A stretch of 24,410 nt of DNA, taken from Rhizosphaericola sp047606825 (GTDB taxonomy: Bacteria; Bacteroidota; Bacteroidia; Chitinophagales; Chitinophagaceae). Positions within the stretch are counted from its first letter, which is position 1, and each line of letters begins with the position of its first letter. Location of the stretch: contig JASGDY010000067.1 of the NCBI GenBank assembly GCA_047606825.1, positions 1 to 24,410 of the forward strand, in the 5' to 3' direction. The position numbers and the translations under genes are program-made. This document shows positions 1 to 7,501 of this stretch, one piece after another. The notes under the pieces are model-generated. The model had not been told where the DNA came from and did no database searches. It worked only from the letters and a program-made list of their open reading frames with translations.

Positions 1-1
1 C

Positions 2-118
2 TTTTTGGCAAGGATGCGAAGAAAAACAAAATGCTACTCAAAGAGTATCGACAGGCTTAGAGAAGCAATGGCTATGCTAATATTGAAAAGAAATAATCAA
101 TTAGATATACTTAATTAA
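2..118 (+). pseudogene. IS1-family-like transposase, C-terminal fragment
   Basis: The first 116 bases read open in one frame and encode about 38 residues ending in a TAA stop. The fragment contains RRKTKCYSKS followed by a hydrophobic helix and a basic tail. An R-K-T-x3-S-K-S pattern close to the C-terminus is typical of IS1-family transposases. The catalytic DDE residues would lie upstream, outside the window, so activity cannot be judged. The adjacent gene loses its 5' part within about 12 bases of this stop, which is what an insertion-sequence end would produce. No terminal inverted repeat could be confirmed because the other end is not in the window. It could also be an unrelated protein C-terminus. 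Confidence 0.42.
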
Positions 119-129
119 CAATACCTATT

Positions 130-351
130 TTAGACACGGAATTACGTTTAGACTTATTGGTAAATGACTGTATTGTTGTCGAACTGAAAACTGTTGAAAA
201 CATTTTGCCCGTACACGAATCCCAACTATTGACGTATATGAAACTGTTGCAAAAACCACAAGGGCTGTTAATTAATTTCTATACAGAGAATATCACCAAA
301 ACCTTGAAGCCATTTGTCAACGAGTATTTTAAAAATTTACCGGACGAATAA
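130..351 (+). pseudogene. GxxExxY-family protein, N-terminally truncated
   Basis: The frame encodes LDTELRLDLLVNDCIVVELK and continues through a conserved block around HESQLLTYMKLL and GLLINF. These are the central and C-terminal parts of the GxxExxY family (PF13366), small proteins of unknown function with a nuclease-like fold. The N-terminal half, which carries the G-x2-E-x2-Y signature giving the family its name, is absent. Recognisable similarity begins at about base 130, and an in-frame stop lies at 112-114. No ATG is available at the 5' end; a TTG at 157 would give only 64 residues. The truncation sits directly after the putative IS1 transposase end, so an insertion event probably removed the 5' part. 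The gene converges on aguA with an 11-bp gap. Confidence 0.72.
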
Positions 352-362
352 GAAACACAATT

Positions 363-1421
363 CTAGACGCCAGCCACACTCGGTTCCTGCTGGCTTAGGC
401 AATGGAAACTGCCCAGTCCCCAGATGATGTCAGTGGAGTCGATGCCGATGACTTTCCTGTCGGGAAAAGCCTGTTCGATGATTTGCAGGGCTTTGTCGTC
501 GTTGGTGCAGCGGTAGGTAGGGACGATGACCGCCGCATTTCCAATATAGAAATTGGCATAAGATGCCGGAAGACGTTGCTCTTCATATATTACTGGAGAT
601 GGCATTGGTAACTCTATAATATTCAGTTGCTTGTTATTTAACAGACGCATCTGTTTTAATTGTGATAGGTTGTGTTGGAGTAGGGCGAAGTTGTCATCGT
701 TTTTGTCCTCTTCCACCACAGTAACAACCGTATCGGCGTTGACAAAACGAACCGTGTCATCAATATGGCCGTCCGTGTCGTCGCCCACAATGCCGTCGTC
801 CACCCACAGAATCTGGTCAACGCCGTAATAGTTGTGCAGGTAGGTTTCTATTTCGGATGGAAGGAGTTGCGGGTTTCTGTTCTTGTTTAGCAGACACGAC
901 TTGGAAGTGAGCAAAGTGCCAGCACCGTTGAAATCGACCGAACCGCCCTCCATGATGATGCCCGGATGGATAACGGGAATATTGCGTTCTTTCCCGATAC
1001 GTGTCGGAATCACGTCATCCAAATCATAGGGCGGGTACTTGCCTCCCCAGGCGTTGAAATCCCAGTCTACAATGATTTTTGGGTGTTCCGCTTTGGGATT
1101 GACAAGGAACGCCGGACCGTGGTCGCGGCACCAGGCATCGTTCGTCGGGTTGAGGTAAAACTGTATTTTGTTCACATCCACTTCCGCTTTTTCCAATTCG
1201 GTTATGGCGAAAGCCTTCATTTTTTCGTCCACAATATTGATGCAGACTTTTTCTCCTTTGCTTACTTCTTTGATGAACTGGCAATAGGGTGCATATATTG
1301 TTTCGATTTTTCCCGGCCAGGACGCTTCCTTGTGCGGCCAGCTCAGCCACATCGCGTCGTGCGGTTCCCACTCGGCAGGGAAGCGGTAGCCGAGAGCGGC
1401 AGGAAGTGTATTGTTGTTCAT
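363..1421 (-). CDS. aguA: Agmatine deiminase
   Basis: This enzyme hydrolyses agmatine to N-carbamoylputrescine and ammonia, the second step of the arginine decarboxylase route to putrescine. The 352-residue length matches the PAD_porph/agmatine deiminase family (PF04371), a guanidine-group-modifying fold. Visible signatures are NDAWCRDHGPAF near residues 94-105, WDFNAWGG at 120-127, EGGSVDFNG at 158-166, GDDTDGHIDD at 213-222 and a C-terminal GLGSFHCLSQQEP with the nucleophile Cys341. The usual glycine-rich motif before the cysteine is often written GGGxIHC; here it is GLGSFHC, a mild variation. It starts at an ATG and follows aguB on the same strand after about 150 bp, so the two steps are adjacent and probably co-expressed. 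Cytoplasmic, no signal peptide. Confidence 0.95.
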   Translation of the reverse strand: MNNNTLPAALGYRFPAEWEPHDAMWLSWPHKEASWPGKIETIYAPYCQFIKEVSKGEKVCINIVDEKMKAFAITELEKAEVDVNKIQFYLNPTNDAWCRDHGPAFLVNPKAEHPKIIVDWDFNAWGGKYPPYDLDDVIPTRIGKERNIPVIHPGIIMEGGSVDFNGAGTLLTSKSCLLNKNRNPQLLPSEIETYLHNYYGVDQILWVDDGIVGDDTDGHIDDTVRFVNADTVVTVVEEDKNDDNFALLQHNLSQLKQMRLLNNKQLNIIELPMPSPVIYEEQRLPASYANFYIGNAAVIVPTYRCTNDDKALQIIEQAFPDRKVIGIDSTDIIWGLGSFHCLSQQEPSVAGV

Positions 1422-1463
1422 TTAGTGTCTAATGTTTTTTGTATGATTGTTTTTTCGATAAAG

Positions 1464-1495
1464 ATTGCCGCCTACGCAGGAATGACGGTAAGGCG
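1464..1495. repeat. Dispersed intergenic repeat, half copy (GCAGGAATGACG type)
   Basis: The aguB-aguA spacer contains GCCTACGCAGGAATGACG at 1470-1487. The core GCAGGAATGACG recurs at 9193-9204 inside a much larger palindromic element. This copy has only one half of that palindrome, although CGCCT at 1469-1473 and AGGCG at 1491-1495 can pair to form a small hairpin. It looks like a decayed or partial copy of a short repeat spread through the genome. Confidence 0.5.
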
Positions 1496-1540
1496 TCAAC
1501 AATATTTATTCCCTTTTTTCTAGCTGGCACTCGAAACAAT

Positions 1541-1572
1541 TATCAAATTATCAAATTGTCAAATCATCAAAT
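1541..1572. repeat. Four-unit 8-bp tandem repeat
   Basis: Four consecutive 8-mers read tatcaaat, tatcaaat, tgtcaaat and catcaaat, immediately downstream of the aguB stop codon; the last unit overlaps that stop by one base. It is an AT-rich low-complexity tract that may vary in copy number by slippage. No function is evident. Confidence 0.7.
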
Positions 1573-2453
1573 TAGCCTTCCTCTTCATCCAAAAACCGCT
1601 TCGTAATCGGCTGGTAGGAATCAATTCGGCGGTCGCGTAGGAAAGGCCAGTGTTTACGGAAGTAATCCGATTGAGCCAAGTCCAGTTCGACGACTTTGTT
1701 TTCCTCTTTGTCGTGGGAAGCGAGGTACAGCAGTTTCCCCTGTGCGTTGGTGACAAAACTACCACCCCAGAATTGCATCGCGCCGTCCTGTTCGTATCCG
1801 ACACGATTTACGGAGACGACAGGTACGCCGTTGGCCACAGCGTGGCTGCGTTGTATTGTCTGCCAGGCGTTGTATTGGTCCTGGTTGGTTTCCCCGTCTT
1901 GGTCGGTCGCCCAGCCGATTGCCGTCGGGTAAAACAGGATTTCTGCTCCTTTGAGTGCCGTGATTCGGGACGCTTCGGGGTACCATTGGTCCCAACAAAT
2001 CAATATGCCGATGGTGGCAAATCGGGTCTTGAATGTTTTATAGCCCAAATCGCCCGGCGTAAAGTAGAATTTTTCGTAAAAAGCCGGGTCGTCGGGAATG
2101 TGCATTTTGCGGTACTTGCCCAGATAAGAGCCGTCCGCGTCCAATATGGCTGTGGTGTTGTGGTAAAGACCCTGCGCTCTTTTTTCAAACAGGGAAGCGA
2201 TGACGACCACGCCGAGTTCCTGCGCGACCTTGCCCAATATCTCCGTGGAGGGGCCGGGTATGGATTCTGCCAAGGAGAAGTTGTCGTAATCTTCCACGTC
2301 GCAGAAATACAGTGACGTAAACAATTCTTGCAAACAGACGATCTGAGCACCGTCGGCAGCGATTTCCCGTATTTTCTCTATTGCTTTCTCTAGGTTGCTT
2401 TGCTTGTCCTTGACACAGGACATCTGTATAAGGCCTACCTTAACTTTTGCCAT
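1572..2453 (-). CDS. aguB: N-carbamoylputrescine amidase (carbon-nitrogen hydrolase)
   Basis: A nitrilase-superfamily amidase that converts N-carbamoylputrescine to putrescine, CO2 and ammonia. The Glu-Lys-Cys catalytic triad is visible: Glu43 in CLQELF, Lys116 in KYRKMHIPD and Cys153 in ILICWDQWYPE. The 293-residue length and the LICWDQWYPE form of the cysteine motif are characteristic of plant and bacterial AguB-type enzymes. The open frame extends nine codons further to a TTG, but the ATG at 2453 begins MAKVKVGLIQM, where family similarity starts, and lies 24 bases downstream of a promoter -7 element. The gene sits upstream of aguA on the same strand, so the pair completes the agmatine-to-putrescine route. 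The alternative of a generic nitrilase is unlikely given this neighbour. Confidence 0.94.
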   Translation of the reverse strand: MAKVKVGLIQMSCVKDKQSNLEKAIEKIREIAADGAQIVCLQELFTSLYFCDVEDYDNFSLAESIPGPSTEILGKVAQELGVVVIASLFEKRAQGLYHNTTAILDADGSYLGKYRKMHIPDDPAFYEKFYFTPGDLGYKTFKTRFATIGILICWDQWYPEASRITALKGAEILFYPTAIGWATDQDGETNQDQYNAWQTIQRSHAVANGVPVVSVNRVGYEQDGAMQFWGGSFVTNAQGKLLYLASHDKEENKVVELDLAQSDYFRKHWPFLRDRRIDSYQPITKRFLDEEEG

Positions 2454-2477
2454 TTTACTATCGATGATTTGTGGGCG

Positions 2478-2485
2478 CAAAGATA
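2478..2485 (-). promoter_or_regulatory. Bacteroidota -7 promoter element for aguB-aguA
   Basis: On the minus strand the sequence is TATCTTTG, an exact match to the TAnnTTTG -7 consensus of the Bacteroidota housekeeping sigma factor. It lies 24 bases upstream of the aguB ATG, implying a short leader. No clear TTTG -33 element is present at the expected distance. Confidence 0.55.
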
Positions 2486-2521
2486 GGAAAACAACAGGAG
2501 GTATGGGGCATGGTTCAATGT

Positions 2522-3181
2522 TTAATGGTTTTTCCCCGTCAGCATCGGGACGAACTCAAAATCCATGAACGTTTCCTGTGTGATGGTGTTGTCTTCCTGT
2601 TTGGTAAGTCGTAGCATCGTCTGTTTGTCGTTTTCGCCGTCAACCGGGACGACCATCATACCGCCGACCTTGAGCTGCTCAACCAGTCTGGACGGAATCT
2701 CTGGTGCTGCCGCCGTGACGATGATTTTGTCAAAAGGTGCGTAGGCGGGCAGACCAGCATAACCGTCGCCATAAAACTGCTTGATGTTGGTAAATCTCCT
2801 TAGGTAGGAAAAGGACTGATTGGCCAGGAATAATTTTTTTTGTCGCTCGATAGTGAATATGCGGTTGCCATATTGTGCCAATATGCAGGCCTGGTAAGCA
2901 CTGCCTGTCCCGATTTCTAGGATGGTGTCCTGCTTCCTGATTTCGAGTAACTGTGTCTGGTAGGCCACTGTAAAAGGGTGGGAGATGGTCTGTCCTTCGC
3001 CAATGTCAAAAGCTTTGTCTTCGTAAGCGATACGGTCAAAGGCGGAATCCAAAAAAAAATGTCGGGGAACCGCATTGATGGCATCCAAAACCTGTCTGTC
3101 CGTGATGCCTTTTTGCTGTAGGTGCTGCACCAGTTGGCGGCGCATCCCTTTGTGGTAGTATAGATCTTCCTGCGTTCTCAT
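2522..3181 (-). CDS. pcm: Protein-L-isoaspartate O-methyltransferase
   Basis: The enzyme transfers a methyl group from S-adenosylmethionine to isoaspartyl residues in damaged proteins, starting their repair. It is 219 residues from the chosen start, close to the roughly 210 of bacterial Pcm. The family signatures are YHKGMRRQLVQHL near the N-terminus, VPRHFFLDSAF, GEGQTISHPFTVAYQ and the SAM-binding glycine loop ILEIGTGSAYQACILA; the loop is usually GSGYQ, here GSAYQ. The frame stays open to an ATG at 3250, giving 242 residues, but that start is only 8 bases from a strong terminator hairpin. The ATG at 3181 beginning MRTQEDLYYHKG fits the family better. It runs in the same direction as ino1 but is separated from it by that terminator, so it is probably its own unit. 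Confidence 0.92.
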   Translation of the reverse strand: MRTQEDLYYHKGMRRQLVQHLQQKGITDRQVLDAINAVPRHFFLDSAFDRIAYEDKAFDIGEGQTISHPFTVAYQTQLLEIRKQDTILEIGTGSAYQACILAQYGNRIFTIERQKKLFLANQSFSYLRRFTNIKQFYGDGYAGLPAYAPFDKIIVTAAAPEIPSRLVEQLKVGGMMVVPVDGENDKQTMLRLTKQEDNTITQETFMDFEFVPMLTGKNH

Positions 3182-3258
3182 TTCGGTCGCAAAATACTTT
3201 ACAATTTGGTAATTTGTGTTTAAAGTATAAAGTTTGTCTTGCTTGGACATAGGATACT

Positions 3259-3310
3259 GTCAGATAAAGAAAAAGCGTCGGAACAATCCGACGCTTTTTC
3301 TTTATCTGAC
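3259..3310. terminator. Bidirectional-looking terminator downstream of ino1
   Basis: Two 23-base arms at 3259-3281 and 3288-3310 are perfect reverse complements around a 6-base loop (aacaat). The GC-rich inner stem (AAGCGTCGG paired with CCGACGCTT) is flanked by A-rich and T-rich segments, giving a T tract on either strand. It lies 12 bases after the ino1 stop and just upstream of pcm, so it should end the ino1 transcript. Confidence 0.88.
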
Positions 3311-3322
3311 AAGACCGCAACA

Positions 3323-4531
3323 TTATGCATTGGCAATCTCAACAGTTTCCTTTTTTTTCTTTTGTACTCTGGTGGATTCCGTCAACTGGCGGTTTGCCAA
3401 GGCATGGCATTCCTCAATTGCCTGGTTAAACATCATCTGTTCGGGAGGAGTCTTCTGCGTAGCGGCAGATGGTCCACGCAGCGCACCGACCAATCCCATT
3501 TCGCGTGCTACGTACACGTAACGGATGGCGTCGATGACCACACCTGCGGAGTTCGGCGAATCCTGTACGGAAAGCTGGGCGTCAAATATCACAGGAGCTC
3601 CCATGAAGCCTTCCAGTTCCAGCCTGAAGTTGGCAACCTTGTTGTCGCCATAGAATGCGATATATTCCGAAGGCCCCGCGTGCAGGAAGCTGTCTTGGGT
3701 GGATATGCCACGGATATCGTTCTGTGCACGGATGACGTTTTCTTTGGAGATTTTCTTGGATTTCAGGCGGGTTTTGTCTTCCATGTTCATGAAATCGGTG
3801 TTGCCGCCGACATTACGCTGGATATGTGCCTTGACATGGTGCCCACGCTCAAACGCCAGTTCCTGCAAAATCTGGGACAGGATGCTTGCACCAAACTGGC
3901 TGCGCATATCGTCCCCAATCAAAGGAATACCCGCATCGATAAAGCGTTGTTCCCATTCTGGATTGGACGCGATAAACACAGGAATGCAGTTCACCAGGGA
4001 TATGCCGAGTTCCAAGCATATTTCAGCCCAAAATTCGGTTGCTTTCTGGGAGCCCACAGGCAGATAGTTCAACAGCACTTCCGTACCGCTTTCTTTCAAT
4101 ATTTCGACGATATTCGCGCGGAGCGTTTCGATATGTTCTTCGTTGACCGACGTGCCGGAAAGGTAATCGGTATCTTTTAGGTCGTCGGCGACGACAAATC
4201 GTGTGTCTTCCGGATAGTTGAGCATCAGTGGCGCCACGCCGTCCAATACAGGTGCTTCGTACACGGGAGCTTCACTTTTCACGTCTTTGAAAAGCGGCAT
4301 GGCACAGTTGGGTTTTGCAAAAATGGCTTCATTCAACGGCTTGCCAATCTTTCTTTTGTCCACGTCAAAGCCACATACAAATTCAATATTGGCGGCGGTG
4401 TAACCACCTATGTTGTCGGCCATCAGGCCAGATTTCTCGTCAGGATTCTGTGTGTAATAAGCAACGCCTTCCACGAGCGAACTAGCGCAATTTCCCACGC
4501 CGACAATCGCCACTTTTATCTTTTTACTCAT
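3323..4531 (-). CDS. ino1: Inositol-3-phosphate synthase
   Basis: This NAD-dependent enzyme isomerises glucose 6-phosphate to 1L-myo-inositol 1-phosphate, the entry point to inositol lipids or inositol-based solutes. The 402-residue protein is the prokaryotic-length form (PF07994/PF01658). The N-terminal Rossmann loop VGVGNCASSLVEG is at residues 10-22. Other family blocks are VNCIPVFIASNP, LIGDDMRSQFGASILSQ, the catalytic-domain stretch HIQRNVGGNTDF, and KSKKISKENV. The C-terminus ends in a lysine-rich tail. It has its own -7 promoter element upstream and a strong terminator downstream, so it is a single-gene unit. In Bacteroidota, inositol phosphate synthesis often feeds inositol phospho-sphingolipids; that role here is inference. 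Confidence 0.95.
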   Translation of the reverse strand: MSKKIKVAIVGVGNCASSLVEGVAYYTQNPDEKSGLMADNIGGYTAANIEFVCGFDVDKRKIGKPLNEAIFAKPNCAMPLFKDVKSEAPVYEAPVLDGVAPLMLNYPEDTRFVVADDLKDTDYLSGTSVNEEHIETLRANIVEILKESGTEVLLNYLPVGSQKATEFWAEICLELGISLVNCIPVFIASNPEWEQRFIDAGIPLIGDDMRSQFGASILSQILQELAFERGHHVKAHIQRNVGGNTDFMNMEDKTRLKSKKISKENVIRAQNDIRGISTQDSFLHAGPSEYIAFYGDNKVANFRLELEGFMGAPVIFDAQLSVQDSPNSAGVVIDAIRYVYVAREMGLVGALRGPSAATQKTPPEQMMFNQAIEECHALANRQLTESTRVQKKKKETVEIANA

Positions 4532-4566
4532 TTCTGTTTTTTATGAAAATCATCCAATAAAGTCGC

Positions 4567-4574
4567 CAAAGATA
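4567..4574 (-). promoter_or_regulatory. Bacteroidota -7 promoter element for ino1
   Basis: The minus strand reads TATCTTTG, an exact TAnnTTTG match, 35 bases upstream of the ino1 ATG. The upstream 40 bases are very AT-rich. A TTTG further upstream is too distant to act as a normal -33 element. Confidence 0.55.
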
Positions 4575-4634
4575 AATTATAAGAATTACATTATACACTT
4601 TTTTAACAAAATGACTTTTTTGTTGAAAAAGGAC

Positions 4635-4673
4635 CATCAAAAAAGCGACCCTGGCGGTGCCGCTTTTTTGATG
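4635..4673 (-). terminator. Rho-independent terminator after the protease gene
   Basis: Arms catcaaaaaagcg (4635-4647) and cgcttttttgatg (4661-4673) are exact reverse complements. The 13-base loop can pair further (ACC with GGT). It starts 35 bases downstream of the stop of the minus-strand protease gene and precedes the ino1 promoter. Confidence 0.8.
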
Positions 4674-4708
4674 TAGGCAAGAGATGATGTTGGCAACAAG
4701 ATTGTTTT

Positions 4709-5824
4709 CTAATATACTTTTACGAGATAGATATAGTTTTCCAGCTCCTTGATCTGCTCCGTCCTGGGAAGTCTGGACAAGGTGTGTCGGCTGTTGGTGG
4801 ACTGGGCGTTAAAGGATGAAGTGTCCGTTTTTTTCCAGTCGTCGAGCGTCTGGAATATCTCGTTGGCCTTGATGGCGAAAGAAACGCCCTCTGCCTTGAT
4901 TTCCCTGGTGCTCAACACGCCTATGATTTCACCGTCGCTGTTGAACAGCGGACCACCCGAATTGCCCGGATTGGCAATCATCGCCACCTGTATCGAGGAC
5001 GTGTCGCCGTCAAAACCGGTCGATGAACTGACATACCCCGTATTGTAGACAATGTTGTTGCGCGGATAGCCCAACGTAAAAATGTCCTGTCCCAGTTCTA
5101 ACCGCGAACGCTTGAAACCGTAAGGCAATGACTTGTACGGTTTGAAATCCTTGTCCGTAATCTTGATGACGGCGAGGTCTCTTGTCTGGTCGATGAACAC
5201 AATGTCAGTCTTGAATTCCTGGCCCTTGGTATTGACGACGACCGCACCTGAACCGTTCAACACGTGCGCGTTGGTAATGAAATAACCTTTCCCGTCAATC
5301 AGAAAGGCAGAACCGCCGCTTTTCACGACCGCACCTTTGGGGACTTTGGAAGCGACTTCCATGATTTTGGATGACTGGTAAGCCTGTGCTTTCTTTATTT
5401 TTTCGACCTCGCGGCTCAGTTGTTGTAGTTCGGACTGGTTTTTGGCCGGGGATATGTATAAGGTGATGACCGTGATGACCAAGGCTGTCAGACCTGCGAT
5501 GCACGCTGCGACGGCAGTCATCTTTCTGTATTTTGCAAAAATATTGACTACTTTGCTACCTGCTGCATCTGTTGTGGGGACGGCCTCGTCTTGGTCCGGA
5601 GACTCTTTGTATATGCTGTGTATGGTCTGGGCAAGTGCCTTCTTCTGGCCATAATCGCTCATGGCATGCAGAAAACGTATGTCTTCCCTGTCGCTGCTGG
5701 CCATATCTCCTGCTTCATTTTGCAAAAGCTGTGCGATAGCAGCTTCTCTTTCTTCGGGAGAAAGGCTATTGAGCCATTCCTCGTTACGTTCCAAAGAATC
5801 CCTATGGTCTCTGTCGGTTATCAC
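4709..5824 (-). CDS. Membrane-anchored trypsin-like serine protease with cytoplasmic N-terminal domain
   Basis: The 371-residue protein has three parts. Residues 1-100 are charged and soluble (LERNEEWLNSLSPEEREAAI, then a helical stretch). Residues 102-124 form one transmembrane helix. A short coiled-coil-like stretch (127-150) leads to a chymotrypsin-fold domain with the full triad: His187 in TNAHV, Asp216 in DQTRDLAVI and Ser289 in NPGNSGGP. This is the DegP/HtrA-type protease core, but no PDZ domain follows. The topology puts the protease in the periplasm and the N-terminus in the cytoplasm. It lies 16 bp after an ECF sigma gene, so the N-terminal domain may bind that sigma factor as an anti-sigma domain; this is inferred from position and topology, not from a recognised anti-sigma signature. 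Confidence 0.85.
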   Translation of the reverse strand: MITDRDHRDSLERNEEWLNSLSPEEREAAIAQLLQNEAGDMASSDREDIRFLHAMSDYGQKKALAQTIHSIYKESPDQDEAVPTTDAAGSKVVNIFAKYRKMTAVAACIAGLTALVITVITLYISPAKNQSELQQLSREVEKIKKAQAYQSSKIMEVASKVPKGAVVKSGGSAFLIDGKGYFITNAHVLNGSGAVVVNTKGQEFKTDIVFIDQTRDLAVIKITDKDFKPYKSLPYGFKRSRLELGQDIFTLGYPRNNIVYNTGYVSSSTGFDGDTSSIQVAMIANPGNSGGPLFNSDGEIIGVLSTREIKAEGVSFAIKANEIFQTLDDWKKTDTSSFNAQSTNSRHTLSRLPRTEQIKELENYIYLVKVY

Positions 5825-5840
5825 TGTTCCAATATTTATA

Positions 5841-6404
5841 TTATCTACTATAGCGGTCGAAAAACATCTTTTTCAAGCGCATCAAACATTTGTATTTCTG
5901 TGTCTTGGCATTGTCGGCATTGGTATATCCAAACATTTCCGTGATGGCTTTCATATCCATCTTCTGTACGTAGAAAGATTCCAGCAAGGTTTTACAGGGT
6001 TCGCCCAGTCTGTCCATCGCCTCTTCCATGATGGCGAACTGTCGGTTCTTTTCTGCGGCGATTTCATTGCCCTCGTCAGCCAGACCGTCGTTTTCTTCCA
6101 AAAAATCGGCAGTGCTGACCTCCTTACGCCTGTTGCGGCTCAACCGCTTTAACCAGATGTTCCGACTGACAGCGTACAGATAAGTACCTAGCCGGCTGGA
6201 AAGTTGGAAATCCGTATTCTTTGCCTTTTCAAATAAAAGAATCAAGGCTTCCTGAAACACGTCCTTGGCCTCCTCATTGTCACCGTTGTTGTTGATGACG
6301 TAAGAGCGGATAAGCGAGAAGTTGTCTTTGTAAATCTTCTCCACGCATATCCGGTCATTGTGTAACAATCCGCTGATTAATTCTTCATCGCTAAATTCTG
6401 TCAC
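5841..6404 (-). CDS. ECF-type RNA polymerase sigma factor
   Basis: A sigma-70 family, extracytoplasmic-function-type factor of 187 residues from the chosen start. Region 2 is recognisable in EEAKDVFQEALILLFEKAKN and GTYLYAVSRNIWLKRLSRNRR, and region 4 in LGEPCKTLLESFYVQKMDMKAITEMFGYTNADNAKTQKYK. There is no ATG at the 5' end. The frame remains open upstream to a TTG at 6509, but that extension reads as a hydrophobic, unlikely sequence. The GTG at 6404 (V-TEFSDEEL) gives the normal ECF length and beginning; a TTG at 6431 is the alternative. The start is therefore the weak point. It is followed closely by the membrane-anchored protease gene, with which it probably forms a signalling pair. Its target genes cannot be inferred from here. 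Confidence 0.9.
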   Translation of the reverse strand: MTEFSDEELISGLLHNDRICVEKIYKDNFSLIRSYVINNNGDNEEAKDVFQEALILLFEKAKNTDFQLSSRLGTYLYAVSRNIWLKRLSRNRRKEVSTADFLEENDGLADEGNEIAAEKNRQFAIMEEAMDRLGEPCKTLLESFYVQKMDMKAITEMFGYTNADNAKTQKYKCLMRLKKMFFDRYSR

Positions 6405-6566
6405 TTCTGTTATTACATTGTTTAATACCAAATTAAGCAAAAAGTAACCCAAAAACGGCAAGAAAAACCTTTTTTTTGGAAAAATTGCCTGTAAGGCGTT
6501 GTAGGACAACGACTAGGCTGCTGGAAGCGCATATTGCTCTTGGGCAGGGATATCTTTCGACGTGTT

Positions 6567-7490
6567 TTATCGTTGTGTTTTTTCAAATTCTTTCTCAAAT
6601 TTGTGGACGTTAGGGCCTTTATCCATCAATGCTTGTCTTTCTTTATCGTCTTTTACCCAACGGTACACCCATGAAATGCCCGGCTGCTTTTGAAAATAAT
6701 CCTTCTGCTTGTATATGTCGTCTTTCAATGCCTCGTCAAGCGTAATGAAAGTATAACCTTTTGATTGTAAAGTATCTACCAATATATCCATATAATCAGC
6801 GTTCAGCAACACGTCGTGCATGAGATAGACCTGCTTTACGTCCCTGCCATGTTTTGCACTTGTCAGGCTATCGATATAGTCGAAATATTCCACCGTCTTT
6901 TTGATAAAAGCCTTGCCGGTTCTTTCGGCATCCGCATGCATGCCGTGGTCTTTGTAATAGGTGTACAATTCCGTTATCATCCAGTCTTCGCTGTGGACGG
7001 TAAAAGGCGTGATGATATAATTTTTGGTTTGTAAAAAATCTGCCGCGTCCTTGTGCATAGTGGCATCCTTGCCTAAATCATTGTACGGAAAGCGAAAATA
7101 TTTTTCCTGCTTGTTGTATTTTTTTGCTAACATTTTTGTGATGGCTTCTCCTTTCAACACTTCTTCCTTAAAGGAATCCAGACCGATCTCGGAATACATG
7201 GCATGATTGAAACCATGGTTGCCCAGCGTAACATTCGGGTCTTTGACCCAATCGTTGAATAAACTTAAATTATTTGCAAAAGAATCGGTAGAAAATATTC
7301 TTGCCTCGTTGATGAATATCGTCACGGGCAGGTGCATGGAATCGATCTTGTCCAGCAACCTGTGATGAAAATCTTCTTTGTTGTATAAGTCGACGTTAGG
7401 TACGTCATCTATCGTGATGGCGACCATTTTCTGTCCATAACTATTGACGCAGATAATAAAAACGAGCAACAAGATATTCAATGGTTTCAT
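6567..7490 (-). CDS. Polysaccharide deacetylase (NodB homology), secreted
   Basis: A carbohydrate-esterase-4-like deacetylase of 307 residues that should remove acetyl groups from a glycan. A signal peptide is clear: MKPLNILLLVFIICVNSYGQ. NodB motifs follow: ITIDDVPN with Asp28 and Asp29, NHGFNH with metal ligands His92 and His96, RFPYND with Arg133, and a late LMHDVLL. The ATG at 7490 is preferred over a longer frame that overlaps the upstream gene, because it begins the signal peptide. The gene starts 11 bases after the stop of the upstream glycosidase-like gene, so they are co-transcribed as the distal end of the polysaccharide-utilisation locus. Likely periplasmic. Substrate is unknown; deacetylation of an esterified plant glycan would fit the context. 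Confidence 0.88.
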   Translation of the reverse strand: MKPLNILLLVFIICVNSYGQKMVAITIDDVPNVDLYNKEDFHHRLLDKIDSMHLPVTIFINEARIFSTDSFANNLSLFNDWVKDPNVTLGNHGFNHAMYSEIGLDSFKEEVLKGEAITKMLAKKYNKQEKYFRFPYNDLGKDATMHKDAADFLQTKNYIITPFTVHSEDWMITELYTYYKDHGMHADAERTGKAFIKKTVEYFDYIDSLTSAKHGRDVKQVYLMHDVLLNADYMDILVDTLQSKGYTFITLDEALKDDIYKQKDYFQKQPGISWVYRWVKDDKERQALMDKGPNVHKFEKEFEKTQR

Positions 7491-7501
7491 GGTTATATGG
7501 A

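Noticed and set aside
1..60. Partial protein ending at base 60 in the first frame
   Set aside because: The 19-residue tail is too short to judge, and the overlapping second frame gives the better transposase-like match.
966..1523. A 185-codon open frame on the plus strand
   Set aside because: Mostly antisense to aguA and continuing into a repeat-bearing spacer; no protein features.
1650..2315. A 221-codon open frame on the plus strand
   Set aside because: Antisense to aguB, which has an intact catalytic triad; the translation shows no recognisable domain.
3182..3250. N-terminal 23-residue extension of pcm
   Set aside because: It is not typical of the family, and its ATG lies 8 bases from the terminator hairpin, leaving no room for a promoter.
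3239..4180. A 313-codon open frame on the plus strand
   Set aside because: It lies antisense to ino1 across its whole length, has no family features and is explained by the codon bias of the real gene.
6405..6509. N-terminal extension of the ECF sigma factor
   Set aside because: It would begin with TTG and encode a hydrophobic stretch foreign to ECF factors; the GTG at 6404 gives normal length.
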